Positions 16,894-27,358 are shown, counted from the stretch's first letter. The stretch is 45,336 bases of DNA from Verrucomicrobiia bacterium Tous-C4TDCM (GCA_002304315.1 NEUO01000010.1:1-45336); one strand, 5' to 3'. Numbers and translations are program-made. The notes: a model not told the origin generated them from the sequence alone.

Positions 16894-19800
16894 TCACGGC
16901 CGGGTGACCGAGAGCCGGAGGAAGCGGCGGGGATGGGCGGGATCGTTCATGAGGAAAGGATCGCGGACTTCGACATTCCGGGTCGCGCCGGCTCCCGACT
17001 CGGTGATGGCGACCCCGCCGACGAGTGCGGCGAACGAGCCTCCGGCGGAGCTGCGCGCGAGGTCGGTCCACGGGCCGCTGAGCGACCCGCTGGCCTGCAC
17101 GGTCAGGGTGAGGTCGGTGTTTGCGACGGTGCGGGTGAAGGTGAGGGCAAGTTTGCCGCTGGCGACGCTTGCTTTGGGCAGCGGTGCGATCGAGGCGAGC
17201 TGCGGGTTGCCGCCGAGGGCGTATTCGAGGAGGTTCATCAGGCCGTCGCCGTCGCCATCAACCGAGTCGCCGGAGATCGCGGAGTTGTTGGTATTCGCGC
17301 CGAAGTTCGCGACCTGCCAGTTTTGCCACGGGCTCGGGGTGATCCGGGTCAAGGTGACGTCGTTGCCGGTGCCGGCGGTGTAGCTGATCCGCCACCATTG
17401 GTTGTCTTCGAAGAACTCGGCCGCCTGGGGCAGGTTCGCGAAGGTGCCGCTCACCGGGCTGGTGCCGGCGTTGTCGATGAGAGTGAAGGTGCTGCCGGTT
17501 GCGAGTGCGGGCGCGGCGATGAGGTCGAGCGCGCCGGCCAAGGTGACGACACTCGCGGCACCTTGGATTTTCAGCTGGTCGTATTGGGTCCCGGCGGTGG
17601 TGCCGTTGATCTCGACTTGCAGCGTGCCCGCCGCGGGGAGCGAGTAGCTGCCGGTCACGGTCATAATGCCTGCCGAGTTGCCCGGGGCGTGGACGCCGCC
17701 GTTGACGGCCACGGTTCCGACGACTGCGCCGGTGCCTTGGAAGATCCCGCCGTTTATCGTGACCGGGCCGGCGGTGCTGCCGGAAAGGATCAGACGTCCG
17801 GCAGTGATCGTGGTGTCGGAGTGGGTGTTCGCGCCGGCCAGCGTCACGGTGCCGGTGCCGCTTTTCGTCAGGGCGAATCCGCCGGAAATGGCGGTGCTGA
17901 TGGTGAGATTCCCGGTGCCGCCGACGATGCTGGCCGCGGTCAGCGTGGTGGACGAAAGCAGGGCGGTGGCGCTTGTGCCCGTGCCGCTTCCAAAGGTCAC
18001 GGTGGGCGGCGTGGTGTAGCCTGCACCGGAGCCGGTGAGGGTGAGTGCGGACACGGTGAAGTTGGTCGCCTTGCCGGTGCCGCTTGGATTCGTGCCCGCC
18101 GTGGTCACGGTGCCGCCGGTGAAGGCGATGACGGGTGCGGTGGTGAAGCCGCTGCCTGCGTTGGTGATCGTGATGCCGCTCACGACGCCACTGGTGAGCA
18201 CGGCTGTTGCCGTGGCTCCGGTGCCGCCGCCGCCGGTGATGGTCACGGTGGGCGCGGCGGAATACACGGTGGTCCCGCCGGTGATCGTGAAGCTCGCCGC
18301 GGTGACGCCGAGGGTGGCCGTGGCGGTGGCTCCCGATCCGCTGCCGGTGATCGTGACGGTCGGCAGGCTGGCATGAGTGCCGCCGGCGGTCAGTGTGAGG
18401 GTGGTCACGCCGCTGGCGATGCTTGCTGCGGTGGCGCTCTCGTTCGCAAGGGTGCCGCCATTGAGGCTGATGTTCTCGACGATGCCCGATTGCCCGTTCA
18501 AATCCAGCTTGGCACCCGTTGCCACGCTCGTCGCACCGATGCTGTCGCCGAGCGCCCGGGGATGGCCGAGTTTCAAGGTGCCGGCATTCACGCTGGTCGT
18601 GCCGGAGTAGGTGTTCACCCCGGACATTGTCCAAGTGCCCGCGTCGTTCTTGGCGACGGACGGGATGAAGGTCGCGCTACCATTGCTGATGATGCCGGTC
18701 GAGAAACCGGTGCCGGCTCCGGCGAGTTGAAGCGTGCGTGCGGTAGTGTTTGGTGCCATGTCGCCTTCCACCGTGAGCGTCCCGGCATTGACGGCGATCC
18801 GGGTGTCGCCGCCGCCGCTGGTGAGGTTGAAATTGCCGCGCAGGATGTTGTTGCCCGCTTCGTTGATGATCGACCCGTTGATGTTGCTCGTGGTGAATCG
18901 GATCGTGTCCGGCAGATCGATGTCGCCGCCGCTGCCATCGAGCCGGAGCTGGGGCGAGCCCGCCGAGCCGTTGGACATCGTGATGATCTTCGAGCCGCTG
19001 CCGAGCGCGCTGCTGTTGGTGATGCGCAGCGCGCCGGAGGTGACGGTCACGCCGCCGGTGAAGGTATTCGTCCCGCTCAAGACCACGGTCCCCGCGTTGA
19101 GCGGGCAATCGAGCGTGATCCCGCCGCTGCCGCTGATGTTGTTAGGAACGAGGAGCGTGCCGGTGCGATCGAAGCGTAGAGATGCGTTGTTGATCACGTT
19201 GCCTGGAGGAAGCGTGCCGGTCGAGCCGTCGAGGCCGATCTGCAGGATACCGCCGGAGATCGTGGTGGTGCCGAGATAGCTGTTCGTGCCGGTGAGAATG
19301 AGGCGGCTGGTGCCGGTCTTGACGAGGCCACCCGTGCCACTGATCGCGCCGCCGACCCGGAAGGTGGCGCTGCCGTTTCCTTGGAACGTCGTGGTGGCGT
19401 CGAGCGTGACCGGGGCGGTGATGTTGTAGGTCAGGCCGGTGCCATTGGTCGCGCTCAGGTTCACGGCTGGCAGTCGCTCCGTTTCCTCGCGGAAGAAGAG
19501 CGGGTTGCCGCCGAGGGTCACCGTGGCGGATCCGGTGGTGGGTCCGGTGCCGCCGAGGGTGAGCACGTTCATGGCGTGGCCGATAGCGGTGTCGTTCGTG
19601 GAAGTGACCGTGCCGGCGGCGAAGGTCTGGCCGGTGAAGTATTCGATGGTCGAGAAGCGGCTGTCGGGCGGCGGGGTGCCGCCGCTCCAGTTCGTACCGG
19701 TGCTCCAGAGGAGGCTGCCGGTGGCGGCGGCATTCCAGACGGAGGTGCTCGGCGGCGCACCATCGACGACCACGTTGAAGGTGCGGGTGGTCGTCGTGGT

Positions 19801-22800
19801 GCCATCGCCGGCCGAAAGCGTGACGAGCGCTGAACCAGAAATGCCCGCGGCCGGGGTGAGGGTGACGCTGCGTTCGCCGCCGAGTTTCACCGTGCCGCCG
19901 AGCCGGTCGAAGACGGTGGTGCAAAGCGTCGCGTCCACCTTGCTGGTGACGGCAAGGCCGATCGCGTTGGTGGGGGCAGCGAAAGTGACCGCCTGCGCCG
20001 CGCCGACGGCTTGCCAGGCACCGGCGGTGCCGCGGGTATCGGTGGCGTAGAATGCCGTGAAATTATTCCCGCTGCGGACCAGTCGCAGCCAGCACGGCGC
20101 GGCGACGCCGTTGAGCGTGGCCTTGACCACGGCCGCGGTGGACTCGGTGGCGCGATATTGGAAAGTCACGCCGCTGCCCGGTGTCACCGCGACGAAGGCG
20201 TAAGGCGAGGTGGTGGTCGCGGAGTCACGCATCATCAGGCCGGCTTTGCCGTCCGTGTGGATGAAATCCGTGCTTTCGACCCGTGCGATGATCTCCGCGC
20301 TGCCGGAGAAATCCTGGCGCACCCAGCGGAATTCATCGCCCGTCGCCGGGCCGATGTCCGCGCCGGCTCCTGCGACGATGAAGGTGCCGTGATCCTGGGT
20401 CAGGCTGCCGGCCGCGCCGACGGTTCCGATGTCGCTGCTGGTCCAGGCGGCGGGCGCGGTGCTCACGGCGATGCCGGAAAGCGGTAGCAGCGTGCTGTTG
20501 GAGGTGGCGGTGGTGACGGTCAGGTTGCGTGCTTCCGTTTCCGCATCCGACAGCGTGAAGTCGATGGGCGCGGAAGCGGTGCCGACCGGCAGGATCACGT
20601 CGGGAATCGCGGTGACCGCCGGTGCCTGGTTCGCGCCAGCGACGTTGATCGTCACGGAGCCGGTCGCGCTGAGCCCGTGATAGTGCTGCGTGCCGCTGCG
20701 TGCCATGCCGTAAATTTCCGGGCGTCCGCTGATGCCACTTTGCAGGGTCACGTCCTCGAGTTGGCCGTCGAACCAAGCATCGAGCCCGGTCGTGTTGCTG
20801 GAGGCACCGCCGAAGTAGAGCGGCGTCGTTTGGCTGACATCCATCGCCACGGAGGCGACGGTGCCATAAGCGAAGCCGTTGACGTAAAGCGCGAGCGTTC
20901 CGAGGTTCGTCGCGGTGCGGTCGTAGGTCAGGGTCACGTGGTGCCAGGTCCCGATCGGGATCGCGGGTCCGACTGCTTCCTTTTCCAATCCGGCCGCACC
21001 GTATTTGCCGACCTTCAAGAGGTCGCTGTTGGCGGGGAGGTAGAGTTGCAATGCCGGTTCGATTCCGAACCCGTCGCCGGTGCCGAGGTGGAAGATGATG
21101 TCGTTCGTGTCGCGGGTGACCCGCTTGATCCATGCGGAAACACTCCAGTCCGCATCGTTGTAATTCAGGTCCGTCGCCGCCATCGTCTTGCGGATGCGGG
21201 CGGCGCCGGTGGTCGCCTCGGTGAGGCTGATGGATTTCGTCGCGTAGGGCGAAAGCAGGCCGGGCACGCTGCTGGCATAGGCATACTCACCGCCGGATCC
21301 GGCGGACTCCAAGCCGCCGAAGCGGTTGTTGTTGCAGAGGTCGCTGACCTTGGCGTCGGTCGCGACGTCCGGTGGCTCGAAGTCGTAGAGGAAGAGCATC
21401 CGCGAGCCGAGCGACTGGTCGCGGGCGACGACCTGGAAGGATGCCGCCCCGTGGTAGTCCGGGGCGGGCGTGAAGCGGGCCGTGCGGCCGTCGGCGAGCA
21501 GGCTGACGCTGCCATTGCGGGACCGCGAAAGCTCGAACGCGATCTTGTCGTCCACCGTCAGGTCATCGGCGACGAGCGTCCGCAGGTCGATGTCGAGCGG
21601 GGTGTTCTCGGTGGCGCTTTTGCCCGTGAGATTGGAAAGTACCGGCTTGGAGTTGACCGTCACCGGATAGACATAACTTGCCGTGCCGCCTTCAGGATCG
21701 GTCGCGGTGATGGTGATGTTCACCAGGCCGCTGACCGTGGATCCCGCGGCGACCGTGACCGTGCGGACGGTGGTGCCGACCGTGCCGAAGGTGATGCTCG
21801 CGTTCGGGATGATCGCTGTGTTCGAGGACGTGCCGGTGAGCGTCAGCGAAGTCACCGGCGTGTCCGCGTCGCTGAGCGGAATGATGACCGCGCCGGTGTT
21901 CGAGCCCGCGTCCAGGCTGCCGGCTTTCATCGTCGCGAAATACGGTGCGCCCGGAGGCGCGGTGAAGTTGATGTTCTGCTTGTTAGGGCCGACCGCCACC
22001 GGGTTGGTGAAGAAAGCAATGTCCGGCTGGATGGTGAGCCCCGTTCTGGTGGCGGTCAGCGTGTAACTGCCCGCGGCGAGGCCGGTGATGGCGAAGTAGC
22101 CCTCGCTATCGGTGGTGTCGCTCTGCGTGGAGGTGGCTCGCACGACCGCGTTCTCCACCGGCAGGCCGAGGGTGGTAGTGACCACGCCCTGGATGAAGAA
22201 GGTGCTGCTGGTGCCGACCTGCACCAGCAACTGGCCGGTGGTCGTCAGGCCCTTCATGTCGGTGATGTGGCAGCGCACGGTCTTGGTGCCGGTGGTGCTC
22301 CAGCTTTTCGCGGCCGTGGCGCTGTTGTTCGCGGTGAAAGTGCCGTCGCCCCAGTCCCAGAAGTAGCCCAGCGTGTCGGCATCCGGGTCGCTGGCGTCGG
22401 CGGTGAAGGTCACGCTTGCATTGGTCGCCGGGTTCACGCTGGTCGAGGTCACCGCGACGATCGGCTTGCGGTTGCCCGTGAAGGTCCCGCGATTCACGGT
22501 CACGTCGATCCACGCCACGCCATCGGGGTCCGCGCCTCGCAGCACGGGGGTGATGTGGATGCCGGCCGCGGTATCGGAAAACGTGCGACCGATCAAGACC
22601 GGACAATCATCCTTGCTGCTGGTCCCGGGCGTCCAGTCCAGCAGCACCGGCTTCATGTTGCTAATATTGACGTCGCCCCAGTTCAGCACCACGCCGTCCT
22701 TCATCCACTTGTTGGTGTCGGTGTAGGTCTGGCGGTATTCGATCCAGTAGTCGTTGCCGGTCCCGCTGCGATCCACCGCGATGGCCTTGTCGCCGAGCGC

Positions 22801-24447
22801 GGTCGATCGGTCGAGAGCCCGGATGCGGGTGGTGGAGCTGCCGTTGGCCGTGATCTTCACCACATCGGCGTCCACGAGCCAGTCGAGGTAGTTCTTCTGC
22901 CGCGCACCGAAATGGGCGTCGGTCGAACTGCTGGCGCCGCCCATCTGGTCGAAAGGATTCCCGTATTCCACTGCGGAGCCGGCGCCGATAACGGTTCCAT
23001 CGGTGGTGTCCCAGAAGCCGGAGTGGTTCAGCCCGAAATTGTGGCCGACCTCGTGGCTACACACGCCGAGATTCCACTGGCCGTTCGCCAGCCAGGCACC
23101 CCGCCCGCCGACGTAGGCGACCCCGCCGAATCCCACGTCGGGCTTGTCGCCGGTGACCACGACTTCGTGGGTGTAGTTGGTATGGGGGAATCCCGCGGCC
23201 GCCGCCGCGCTGCGCGCCGCAGTGAGCATGGTGCCGAAGCTGGTGTAGCTCGCGTGGCCGTTCGGCAGGCGCAGGGTGGGAGTGAAATCCGAGCCGTTGC
23301 CGTGGGTGGCCCACGACATCTTGTTGAACGACATGGTCGCCCAGTGGGAAGACATGTTGTTGATGAGCGAGGTCATCGTCGCGTCGCTCACCACCTGGCC
23401 GGCCGCGTCGGGGAAATCGACGCGGATGATCAGCAGTTTCTTCGGTCCTTCGGTGGCGGTGCTTTGGGCAGTGACCCCGCCGCCGCCGCCAAAGAGTTCG
23501 TCGCCGGAGGCCGCGATCAGGGTGTCGATGGCGTGCTTCTCCCCGCAGAAGAAGGTCGGGTCTTCACCGTCCCAATCCACCACGACCTCGTCGCCGGTGG
23601 AGCTGGTGACCTTGCCGGAGGTCGGGCATTCCGGGTCGCCGGCACCGGCCGCGCGCAGGTCGGCGACTTCGACCGGCTCCATCATGCGCCCGGGCAACTC
23701 GGTGAGAGCCAGTTTGCCGTCGAGAGCGATGCCTTGGATGGCGATGTCGGATCGGGTCGGTACCCGGTCGCGCTGGCCGAAGGTGAAGGCTTCAAATTCC
23801 CGCCCGTCTGTCATGACGACCTGGCGCTCGACCGGTCGGACGCGAAGCGGCTTGCCCGGTGCCGGTACCGCCGCGATCACAAACAGGTCGCCGCGCCCCG
23901 AGACCGGTTCTTCAAGCTGCGCGGCGATTTCCTCCGGCAACTGCCGCCGCAGCGTGACCGGCACCGCGAGTTCCAGCGCCCGCCGCGGGTCCTGATCGAT
24001 GAGGTCCGCCATCTGGTTTCGGCGCTCTTCGGCCAGTGCGAGTCCTTCGCTCATCAGCGCGGCTTTTTCTTCTGGAGTGCCGGCATTGGCAAATCGGCTG
24101 GTCCATTCCTTGAAGCCGGCAAAGGCGGGTTCAGTCACCGGCATCTGCCAGCGGCGGTCCTGCCGGACAGGGCGGGTCACCTCGGGCGGCACCGGGCGCG
24201 GAGCGGTGGCGGCGGTGGTTGCTTTTGCCGGTGGCTCGGACGGGGCCGGTTGATGTTTATCACGAGGCGCTTGCACGACGACCGGCGCGGGTTCGGGAGC
24301 TGCCGTCTGCCGGGAGGTCGCCGGCGGTTGCCACCACCATAGCACCGCTGCCGTGGCAGCGAGAATGACGCCGCTCCAGCGCAGGCGATTGCCTCTGGAC
24401 GGCGGTCGGGATGATGAACCGGCGGCGGGGATGTCGTGGGTGCTCAT
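16894..24447 (-). CDS. Giant metzincin-like metalloprotease with LamG, PKD and autotransporter-type beta-strand repeats (2517 aa)
   Basis: Start ATG at 24447 (MSTHDIPAAGSSSRPPSRGN); the longer frame to 24660 has no signal and is rejected. Order of parts: one membrane segment (about 24-40, ..SGVILAATAAVLWWW), propeptide region paralogous to the protein at 129-5000, HEVGHNFGLNH at 465-475 (metzincin zinc motif), Met-turn at Met502, PKD (about 660-746), carboxypeptidase-regulatory-like domain (about 748-820), cadherin-like domain (about 931-1008), LamG (about 1016-1250), Ig-like and DUF1349-like lectin region (about 1273-1516), then a long Gly/Thr-rich stretch with autotransporter-associated beta-strand repeats of the type LVKTGTSRLILTGTNSYLGT and IPT-like units of the type GSGYTTPPTVTFGSGTG. 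The tail has DGDGLMNLLEYALGGNP, a common C-terminal module in this phylum. No autotransporter barrel is present, so export and anchoring are unclear. Confidence 0.85.
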   Translation of the reverse strand: MSTHDIPAAGSSSRPPSRGNRLRWSGVILAATAAVLWWWQPPATSRQTAAPEPAPVVVQAPRDKHQPAPSEPPAKATTAATAPRPVPPEVTRPVRQDRRWQMPVTEPAFAGFKEWTSRFANAGTPEEKAALMSEGLALAEERRNQMADLIDQDPRRALELAVPVTLRRQLPEEIAAQLEEPVSGRGDLFVIAAVPAPGKPLRVRPVERQVVMTDGREFEAFTFGQRDRVPTRSDIAIQGIALDGKLALTELPGRMMEPVEVADLRAAGAGDPECPTSGKVTSSTGDEVVVDWDGEDPTFFCGEKHAIDTLIAASGDELFGGGGGVTAQSTATEGPKKLLIIRVDFPDAAGQVVSDATMTSLINNMSSHWATMSFNKMSWATHGNGSDFTPTLRLPNGHASYTSFGTMLTAARSAAAAAGFPHTNYTHEVVVTGDKPDVGFGGVAYVGGRGAWLANGQWNLGVCSHEVGHNFGLNHSGFWDTTDGTVIGAGSAVEYGNPFDQMGGASSSTDAHFGARQKNYLDWLVDADVVKITANGSSTTRIRALDRSTALGDKAIAVDRSGTGNDYWIEYRQTYTDTNKWMKDGVVLNWGDVNISNMKPVLLDWTPGTSSKDDCPVLIGRTFSDTAAGIHITPVLRGADPDGVAWIDVTVNRGTFTGNRKPIVAVTSTSVNPATNASVTFTADASDPDADTLGYFWDWGDGTFTANNSATAAKSWSTTGTKTVRCHITDMKGLTTTGQLLVQVGTSSTFFIQGVVTTTLGLPVENAVVRATSTQSDTTDSEGYFAITGLAAGSYTLTATRTGLTIQPDIAFFTNPVAVGPNKQNINFTAPPGAPYFATMKAGSLDAGSNTGAVIIPLSDADTPVTSLTLTGTSSNTAIIPNASITFGTVGTTVRTVTVAAGSTVSGLVNITITATDPEGGTASYVYPVTVNSKPVLSNLTGKSATENTPLDIDLRTLVADDLTVDDKIAFELSRSRNGSVSLLADGRTARFTPAPDYHGAASFQVVARDQSLGSRMLFLYDFEPPDVATDAKVSDLCNNNRFGGLESAGSGGEYAYASSVPGLLSPYATKSISLTEATTGAARIRKTMAATDLNYNDADWSVSAWIKRVTRDTNDIIFHLGTGDGFGIEPALQLYLPANSDLLKVGKYGAAGLEKEAVGPAIPIGTWHHVTLTYDRTATNLGTLALYVNGFAYGTVASVAMDVSQTTPLYFGGASSNTTGLDAWFDGQLEDVTLQSGISGRPEIYGMARSGTQHYHGLSATGSVTINVAGANQAPAVTAIPDVILPVGTASAPIDFTLSDAETEARNLTVTTATSNSTLLPLSGIAVSTAPAAWTSSDIGTVGAAGSLTQDHGTFIVAGAGADIGPATGDEFRWVRQDFSGSAEIIARVESTDFIHTDGKAGLMMRDSATTTSPYAFVAVTPGSGVTFQYRATESTAAVVKATLNGVAAPCWLRLVRSGNNFTAFYATDTRGTAGAWQAVGAAQAVTFAAPTNAIGLAVTSKVDATLCTTVFDRLGGTVKLGGERSVTLTPAAGISGSALVTLSAGDGTTTTTRTFNVVVDGAPPSTSVWNAAATGSLLWSTGTNWSGGTPPPDSRFSTIEYFTGQTFAAGTVTSTNDTAIGHAMNVLTLGGTGPTTGSATVTLGGNPLFFREETERLPAVNLSATNGTGLTYNITAPVTLDATTTFQGNGSATFRVGGAISGTGGLVKTGTSRLILTGTNSYLGTTTISGGILQIGLDGSTGTLPPGNVINNASLRFDRTGTLLVPNNISGSGGITLDCPLNAGTVVLSGTNTFTGGVTVTSGALRITNSSALGSGSKIITMSNGSAGSPQLRLDGSGGDIDLPDTIRFTTSNINGSIINEAGNNILRGNFNLTSGGGDTRIAVNAGTLTVEGDMAPNTTARTLQLAGAGTGFSTGIISNGSATFIPSVAKNDAGTWTMSGVNTYSGTTSVNAGTLKLGHPRALGDSIGATSVATGAKLDLNGQSGIVENISLNGGTLANESATAASIASGVTTLTLTAGGTHASLPTVTITGSGSGATATATLGVTAASFTITGGTTVYSAAPTVTITGGGGTGATATAVLTSGVVSGITITNAGSGFTTAPVIAFTGGTVTTAGTNPSGTGKATNFTVSALTLTGSGAGYTTPPTVTFGSGTGTSATALLSSTTLTAASIVGGTGNLTISTAISGGFALTKSGTGTVTLAGANTHSDTTITAGRLILSGSTAGPVTINGGIFQGTGAVVGTVAVNGGVHAPGNSAGIMTVTGSYSLPAAGTLQVEINGTTAGTQYDQLKIQGAASVVTLAGALDLIAAPALATGSTFTLIDNAGTSPVSGTFANLPQAAEFFEDNQWWRISYTAGTGNDVTLTRITPSPWQNWQVANFGANTNNSAISGDSVDGDGDGLMNLLEYALGGNPQLASIAPLPKASVASGKLALTFTRTVANTDLTLTVQASGSLSGPWTDLARSSAGGSFAALVGGVAITESGAGATRNVEVRDPFLMNDPAHPRRFLRLSVTRP

Positions 24448-24650
24448 GACTTTTCGCGGGAAGCCAGCGGTGGTCCGCAGGCCCTGGGTTGGGTGGCGGA
24501 GGGTGAGACCGCCGGGATGCTCGGGTTTTCGCAGGAAAGCTGGCTTTCGTTTCGCCGGGAGCAAGTTGAAAAGTGCATTGCAGGTCAAAGACATGAACCC
24601 GGAAGACCGCCTGGCCGGGCGAGGATATCCATGGCTTCGTCGAAGCCGGA

Positions 24651-24694
24651 GCAGGATCAAAAAGGAGAGCGCCGCGGGGATTCCCGCGGCGCTC
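24651..24694 (-). terminator. Rho-independent terminator after the porin-like gene
   Basis: Perfect 12-bp stem gagcgccgcggg (24667-24678) / cccgcggcgctc (24683-24694) with a 4-base loop. On the minus strand it is followed by tcctttttgat, giving a T5 tract. It lies 41 bases past the stop of the porin-like gene and separates it from the giant metalloprotease gene. A very strong intrinsic terminator. Confidence 0.9.
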
Positions 24695-24735
24695 GTCCTG
24701 GCACTTGGAACTTCTTCCTTGGAACTTCCCGCCCC

Positions 24736-25734
24736 TCAGAAGGTGTAGTTCAGCTCCACGCTGACGCGGGTCGTTGACTTGTAGAGGGCGTCGCTGGTGT
24801 CGAAATAGCCGAGCTTGGCAATGGCGGTGAAGTGGTCGTCGAACTTCTTCGCCAGCACCGAGTCGAAGCCGAAGCCGGTGTTGATCGCGTTGTCGCCAAA
24901 GAGGTGCGTGGAGTTCGTCCACTTCATGCCCCAGAAGATGGGTAGCATGTGGCTGACATAGGTGTCGGTCAGTCCGCCGTGAGTGCCGCCGAGGGCACCC
25001 TTGGCGCTGATGCCGAAGGTGTCATTGTCCCAGCCGTTGGAGCCGGCGTCCTCGAAGTCCATGAGGTAGATGTAACCGCCGAGCGTCACGCCTTTGATCC
25101 CGGCATAGGAAGCATTAAGCAAGTGGATCTCGGACGGTGCGTTCTCGAAAATCCCGGTGGCATCCTCGCCGAAGATGCGGTGCACCTCGTCGATGTAAGC
25201 GTAGTTCACCGTGAGCCCCGGGACGGAGGTGTTCGTCAGCGAGATGGCATCGTAAGTCTGCTCATTTTGACGCCAGCCGACGTTGCCGATGAACGCGGCG
25301 TTGTCGTAGACGATGCGCTGACGGCCGAGTTTCACGGTGGTATCGAAGCCGACATACTGGAGATAAGCCTAGTTGAGTTCCTCGTTGTCCGGGTCGGCGA
25401 TGACGGAATTCCGCGGGTCGAAGGGATCCACCCCGGGAGCGCCGCCGTGGTAGTCGTCGACCAGGGCCTGGGTGAATTCGCCTTCGGCCACCAGCGAGAA
25501 GCCGCCCCAGGTACGGGTCTTGAATCCGCTGCGTTCGCGGAGGGTGAGCGCATGGGCGGGATCGAGGCCGTCGCTGTCCGCGAACTCGTAGCGCAGGCGG
25601 ACGTCGAGAGTGGGAGTGATCCACGGCGCTTCCTTGGCGGCGGCGATCTCGGGCGATGGGGCCGGCGTTCCGGCACGGGTGACGGCGGTGGCAGCGGCGA
25701 GGGCCAGTAGTGTGGGGATGGTGTGATTTTTCAT
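24736..25734 (-). pseudogene. Outer-membrane porin-like gene (alginate-export-type barrel) broken by one in-frame TAG
   Basis: From the ATG at 25734 the frame encodes a signal peptide (MKNHTIPTLLALAAATAVTR), then a beta-barrel pattern: TLDVRLRYEFADSDGLDPAH, LRERSGFKTRTWGGFSLVAE, later AIAKLGYFDTS and a C-terminal VSVELNYTF ending in Phe, as in outer-membrane barrels. The style matches alginate-export/OprD-like porins. Codon 122 (25369-25371) is TAG in EELN*AYLQYVGFD; relatives would carry Gln there, so a single C-to-T change explains it. The frame is otherwise open on both sides in the same register, total 332 codons. Either a fresh pseudogene, a strain polymorphism or a sequencing error. Downstream of the similarly broken S10 gene and followed by a strong terminator. 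Confidence 0.75.
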
Positions 25735-25849
25735 CGTGAGGCGCATCCGATGAAGCCGCAGGCCTGCCAAGCCCCGGGTGAAGGCCCAGGTGATGGGTGC
25801 GAAATCGGCACAGCGGGAATGAGGCCCGCTCATCTTTCCAGCAACCGTC

Positions 25850-27358
25850 TTACGGCTGACCGCCGTTGATGAAGTCCACCAGATCCTTGCGGCCCTTCAC
25901 GAGGTCGGGCGGGTTCAGGTAGAACATGTGACCGGCCTCGTAGTCGGCGTAGACGATGTTCTTGCGCGCGGCTTCCGGGAGATCGAGCAGGTGGGAGAGC
26001 GAGTAGGCAATCCCGTCCGGTGGGGTGGCGAGGTCGGTCAGGCCGCCCATCACGAGGACACGAAGGTGGGGATTGTCGCGCATGGCGGTGGCCAGACGGC
26101 CGGACATGTTCACGTAGCCGTTGCCGCTGCCCATTTTCCAGGGGTGGACCTTGCCGGTAAGGATCTCATAGGGTGAATCTTCCTTCCAGCCGAGCTCGCC
26201 GCCGAGGTAGCTCAGCATGGTGGTGGAGTAGGCGCCGAGGGCCAGCGAGAAAGAGGGGTCGTATTCGGGGATGTCCGACGAAGGATCGGTGGTGGGCCAG
26301 GCGACGCGGGCGTCGAAGCGGCCGACGACCTTGCCTTCCTTCCGCAGGAGTGCGCCGCGGAAGCGGGTGGGGTCGATCCGCAGGTTGGCCTCGAGGATCA
26401 GCGGAACGGGCAGCGAAGTGAGGGCGGAGAGCTTTTCGGCGATCGCCTGGCGTTTCGCGGGATCGAGCGCGCTGCCGGCCAGCAGTGCGAGGGCGTAGTC
26501 ACCTGCGGCAAACCCGCGGGCCTCCTTGACCAAGGCATTGCGGTCACCCTTGAGCTTGCCGTGGAAATGGGCCACCGAGGTGTAGAGCGGCAGGAAGACT
26601 TGGTAGGAAAGATCGTCGCCTTGGGACGCAGACAGCGTGCGGAAATCGAGCAGCGACGAGAGCAGCACCACGCCGTTGAGGGACATCCCGTAGCGGGATT
26701 GGAGATTTGCCGAAAGCCCGGCGACGCGGATGCCGCCGTAGGACTCGCCCAGCAGGTATTACGGCGAGGACCAGCGCTGGTTGTCGGTGATCCAGCGGCG
26801 GATGAAGTCGCTGAGCGACTCGACGTCCCCTTCGACGCCGTGGAATTCGTCCGGCTTGCCGTCCTTCTCGATGCGGCTGTAGCCGGTCGAGACCGGATCG
26901 ACGAAGACCAGGTCGGCGACGTCGAGGATCGAGAATTCGTTCGGCACGAGTCTCGCCGGCGGGACCGGCGCGGTGGTGCCATCGCCGGGAAGGTCGACGC
27001 GCTTCGGGCCGAGGGTGCCGAGGTGCAGCCAGACCGCGGAAGATCCGGGGCCGCCGTTGAAGGCGAACAGGACCGGGCGCTTCGAAAGATCACCGGCGTT
27101 CTTCTTGAGATAGCTGACGTGGAAGACCGAGGCGCGGGCGGCACCGTCGTCCTTTTCGAGCACCAGTTTCGAGGTGACTACCTGGTAGTCGATCTTCTTG
27201 CCGTCGATGGTCACCGAGCCATCGCGGGTCACCGGTTCGGGCGGCTTGTCAGGTTTTTCCTTGGCGGCATCCGGCTTGGCTTCCGGCGGCGGGGCGGGCT
27301 TTTCGTTGGCAGTGGCGAAGCCCGTGAACAGGGCGAAGGCAAGAAGTGACAGGCGCAT
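25850..27358 (-). pseudogene. Serine carboxypeptidase-like (peptidase S10) gene broken by one in-frame TAA just before the active site
   Basis: 502 codons from the ATG at 27358 with a signal peptide (MRLSLLAFALFTGFATA) and a Pro/Lys-rich linker. S10 features: FAFNGGPGSSAVWLHLG (oxyanion-hole region), VFVDPVSTGYS, the nucleophile motif LLGESYGG with Ser206, Asp442 in GGLTDLATPP and His477 in YEAGHMFY. Codon 200 (26759-26761) is TAA, in SSP*YLLGESYGG; the family usually has Lys or another residue there, so one base change from AAA suffices. A truncated product would lack all three catalytic residues, and the next in-frame ATG (26686) lies after the nucleophile, so neither half can be active. 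Periplasmic exopeptidase if read through. 115 bases upstream of the porin-like pseudogene. Confidence 0.8.

Noticed and set aside
17650..19720. Repeat-rich DNA considered as a CRISPR or minisatellite array
   Set aside because: Repeats are diverged, irregular in spacing and fully explained by protein repeats in a continuous reading frame.
20677..24342. Plus-strand ORF of 1221 codons opposite the giant metalloprotease gene
   Set aside because: Translation is Arg/Gly/Ala/Val-rich with no domains; it mirrors the third-position GC bias of the real minus-strand gene, like the long antisense frames at 32733-35123 and 42060-43982.
24448..24660. N-terminal extension of the giant metalloprotease to 24660
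   Set aside because: It is basic and not a signal sequence; the ATG at 24447 is followed directly by the expected linker and membrane segment.
24736..27358. Stop-codon reassignment or selenocysteine/pyrrolysine readthrough explaining the two in-frame stops
   Set aside because: Two different stops (TAG, TAA) are involved, both serve as normal terminators elsewhere in the window, and no recoding element or Pyl/Sec gene is visible.
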